Below, piece by piece: positions 61,123 through 64,000 of a DNA stretch of 64,000 bases. The notes below the pieces were generated by a model, which saw only the letters and a program-made list of their open reading frames with translations, did no database searches and was not told where the DNA came from. Positions within the stretch are counted from its first letter, which is position 1; each line of letters opens with the position of its first letter. Location: positions 124,001 through 188,000 of the forward strand of contig QUOL01000014.1 in the NCBI GenBank assembly GCA_009761415.1, given 5' to 3'. Both the position numbers and the translations under genes were made by a program. This DNA is from Sarcomyxa edulis (Eukaryota; Basidiomycota; Agaricomycetes; Agaricales; Mycenaceae).

Positions 61123-62668
61123 ATGGCACGCAAGTATACTCAGGAAGAAAAACAGGCCCTCCTGGATAACCTCGAATTTGAGGGTACGTTGAAAAAATTA
61201 CATGTTTTCTGTCAAAAATCCACCCATTTATCATACTTGCAAGTAGTCGCCGACCGGACGCGAAAACTCAATGCATTCCTCGAAGAAGGCCTCGAGAACT
61301 TTACAGTTCATCAGGAAAATCTAATCCTCCAAATCCCAGAACAAGTTCGGAACATGACTATGCGTGAGTTGAGCGACAAATACAACGGGGACGTTCATGC
61401 GGCGTTGAGAGGCGTTTTGCGCGAAGAATTGAGCGAAAAGATGACTGGAGAGATTCAAAGGAGCCCTAGGAAACGGAAATGGATCATGAGCCAAGAGGTC
61501 GATGGCGAAGCATCGGGGTCGGGGTCTGGCGCGATAGCACCACCAACGGCGGCAGCGCCATCCGAATCATCTAGAGGTATAAAAACAGGTACCTTTCCAC
61601 TCTTATGACACGATATCGCCATAGACTCAAGACTTTCTTTGATAGCGCGTTTGATGAATGCCACTCCAAAGAAGAAACCAGGCTCATCCACAGGTCCTGG
61701 GACTGCTCAGCGCGCGCGTCTCCTTGCAGCAGCAGGTAACAAGACGCCAGGAAATAGAACAGTGCGTTTTCTTGCACTATGCCCTTCATATTATCGCGCT
61801 GATCTGTCCACTACAGTCGCGTACGATGGGCCGTATACCCCCGGCTTCTCCCAGCCCCCAGAAATCCAAGCCACCATTCAACGCTGGCGCTGGTGCATCC
61901 GCTTTCGGTCGTGCACCCCCCTCCAGACCTCCTTCTCCTTCAAAACCATCATCCAAGACAAGTTCTCGACCTCCTCCGCGTCCCCCATCGAGTGCCACGT
62001 TCAATCCTTTACTACCGCCTAAGACCCCTGCTTATCCTAAAACAGCAATGCGGCTGCCCCGAAGAGACGAGAGTATGTTAAGCATGAATGGATCTCCTCT
62101 TGCCAATCCATACCAACTGGGCATGGGATGGTTCAAAGGTGTTGAACAGGGCGAAGTCAGTTCTGATTACGATGACCATGACGGCAAGGACAAAACGCTG
62201 AATTCAATCAAAATTCGACGCGATCCCATGTTTTCATCCGACATCAGTGGTCCTAGCACAGCGAATACCAGTAAATTCCATTCGAGGACAAATTCCCAGA
62301 CCAATAATCCCTTCGCCCCGCCGTCGTCGTCGTCCCAACCACAGACATCTACACATTCTCGAGAAGCTTCTCAAAATCAACAGTACTCCAATTCCCAGCC
62401 AGAATCTTCATTCCCTCAACATCACCTCCAACCGCCCCATGCTCACCAGTTCTCCTCTCGCTCCAGAACTCCAACTAGTACCAACGTCGCGTCCGCACTA
62501 GTGGCAATCCAAACCAAGGATGGGCATCTCCTTGAATTCGATCCGCTATTGACTTCTCCGCGGGCCCTCAATGCGCTGGAAGGGATCACGGACAGCGCAA
62601 AGAAACAGGCGAGGGAGGAGATGGGTAGGCTCGTGCAAGCTACTGTCGAGAAATGGAAAATCATATGA
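61123..62668 (+). CDS. Borealin-like chromosomal passenger complex subunit
   Basis: Start MARKYTQEEKQALLDNLEFE at 61123, spliced to VADRTRKLNAFLEEGLENFT, then VHQENLILQIPEQVRNMTMR and ELSDKYNGDVHAALRG. This matches the Nbl1/Borealin N-terminal helix pair (LLDNLxLEVxxRTxxL, IPxxVRNMxMxxFxxKYNG) that binds survivin and INCENP at centromeres. Next come a basic linker (SPRKRKW), Gly/Ser and Pro-rich tracts (APPTAAAPSESSRG, TPKKKPGSSTGP), an exon join NRT-SRTMGRIPPASPSPQK and a long disordered Ser/Pro part. The conserved C-terminal block reads LVAIQTKDGHLLEFDPLLTS and ends EKWKII. Length near 480 residues is larger than animal borealin but fits a basidiomycete form. The N-terminal match is strong; the rest is inferred. 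Confidence 0.75.
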
Positions 62669-62842
62669 AACACGAACGTTTTCTTCTCCCTTTCCCGGAG
62701 TCAATTTGGCTCTCGTATACCATAAAAATGCAAGTGTATTGGTTGACATCCCGGCTTGCAGTCGGACGTTGCCCTTATTTATTCACACAATCAATTCCAC
62801 CTGTATCGTCATACGAACTAAACTGCACTCTGCGCTCAGAAG

Positions 62843-64000
62843 TCAGAACACTTCTCGGCCGTCCCCGCCGTCCAAGATGTTGACAGTTGCTGTATAGCAT
62901 TTGTCTCCGTGACGGTCCCGCACTTTCACTAGCATGGAGGGAGACCTTGCGTTGGGTTGCAACCTTGAAGCAAAGGATTTAGCGTCAACGACGGAAATCA
63001 AGGTACAAAGAAGGAAGTGATGAAACATACTTTCGCGCCTGTTGATAGAGCTCGTAAAGTTTTGCGACAGGAATGGCGCCGATGGCGAAACTGACACCTC
63101 GAGATAGAGAAAAATTCCCACTAGTAATGTATCCAACGATTGACTTGTCGGATCGCGATACCTTTTGCAAAGCAAAACGAATGAGCATAATGGAAAAATA
63201 TATACACAACGCATTCGCACTAACCTCGATCTCCGAAACATCCATATCGTCACCAACAGCATCGGTCTCTGATTGTAGCTGTAGAGTGGCTTCTTCATCC
63301 CCAATAGAATATATAATAGCCAAATCCTTTGGAGATCCACGCCCGCACATCGTAAGCTTTATCAACACCAAGGCCCCTTTCCACAAACCCTCCGGCGTGG
63401 TTATCGTTTGATCTAGTAAGCCCATATTTCTCTTAGATCTGAGCTGGTTTATATCTTCCATGAAGGATACCCGGCAATCAGAGTGTCTGAACGCTTTGGC
63501 GAGAACGCGTTCAACCTCAGCGCCGCGTAACAACCACGGTTGTATGGCCTTTTCGTCTTCATGTTCGTCCTCCCGCTGGGCTGTCACGAATTGTTCAACC
63601 TCCTCTTCCGCAGCAGCCCTTCTCTTTTTCTTTACACTCAAGCCCAGAACGACCTCCCAATCAGGCACCCAGGGACTCCTAGTCCCCAACTTCTCGAAAT
63701 TAGGTCTCTTGGCAGGAGGTTTCCTCTTCCACCTCGCACTCTCCTCGTCCTCCCTCTTCTCTGCAAAGTCTTCGTAGGCTGAAGTGAATGGATAATCCCT
63801 TGGGAAATACCCAACCCCCGCTTCGAACGATTGTGTCTGACGTTCACGTTGCCCTCCCACACGCGTCCCAGTGAATGTCAACGAGGAGAAGAATGCCATG
63901 GACCAGCCCGCAGGGATGATGAGAGTCCATCCGTGAATGGCTTCACCGTCGGAACCCAAGTTTTTGAGTGAACGCTGGATCAGAAGGACTGGAATTCTGT
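62843..64000 (-). CDS. pop1: RNase P/MRP protein POP1 (C-terminal part, cut at the right edge)
   Basis: POP1 is the large protein subunit of RNase P and RNase MRP, needed for tRNA and rRNA processing. The 5' part lies beyond 64000. From the edge the minus strand reads RIPVLLIQRSLKNLGSDGEA, IHGWTLIIPAGWSMAFFSSL, FTGTRVGGQRERQTQSFEAG and FPRDYPFTSAYEDFA, which are the POPLD-domain hallmarks. PAKRPNFEKLGTRSPWVPDW, CGRGSPKDLAIIYSI and, across an intron, VGYITSGNFSLSRGVSFAIG follow. The last exon ends MLVKVRDRHGDKCYTATVNI then LDGGDGREVF and TGA at 62843. Introns are small. It ends 175 bp from the convergent borealin-like gene. No break is seen in the part present. Confidence 0.88.

Overview
The window is nuclear DNA of a filamentous basidiomycete, most likely an Agaricomycete. 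Nearly every gene is cut by GT-AG introns of about 50-70 nt. Intergenic spaces are short, genes are packed on both strands, and the families match a fungus (Zn2Cys6 regulator, ferric reductase, sterol dehydrogenase ERG26, delta-12 desaturase, Msb2-like mucin, DUF6604). No viral genes, CRISPR or intact transposon was seen.

Layout. 0-5 kb: 3' end of an epoxide hydrolase, two tRNA-like T-arm repeats, an F-box protein and an unrecognised 513-residue protein. 5-16 kb: a Baeyer-Villiger-type flavin monooxygenase, a Zn2Cys6 regulator, an amino-acid permease and an aldo/keto reductase (AKR1). Just upstream of AKR1 lies a decayed 3' tail of a second AKR, closest to AKR2 at 38-39 kb. 17-23 kb: ribosomal protein uL23 and a large Ser/Thr-rich transmembrane protein that looks like the signalling mucin Msb2. 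23-35 kb: a DUF6604 protein, a ferric reductase and cohesin SMC3. 35-43.4 kb: three short-chain dehydrogenases, AKR2 and an ankyrin protein with a GNAT-like N-terminus. 49.8-64 kb: CDC123, a delta-12 desaturase, a CK1-like kinase, a secreted carboxylesterase, ERG26, a borealin-like protein and the 3' half of POP1.

The most unusual part is the 44.0-49.7 kb interval, which has no recognisable protein gene. Read on the minus strand it looks like one pyrimidine-rich transcription unit. It has a TATAAAA box near 48.42 kb with three GACGTC palindromes upstream, and two diverged blocks that each carry a perfect 11-bp hairpin capped by a cUUCGg tetraloop. Three of the 11 stem pairs differ between the two hairpins and all three remain paired. 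Downstream lie seven near-identical 77-bp repeats whose spacing does not keep one reading frame, then a duplicated intron cassette with TACTAAC/TACTGAC branch sites. I propose a structured non-coding RNA locus or an unknown non-autonomous element. This is inference and needs RNA and comparative data.

Functionally the window mixes housekeeping genes (uL23, SMC3, CDC123, borealin, ERG26, POP1) with accessory redox and secretion genes. The three SDRs and AKR2 between 35 and 43.4 kb form a loose redox group. They show no sign of a core synthase, so I do not call a biosynthetic cluster.
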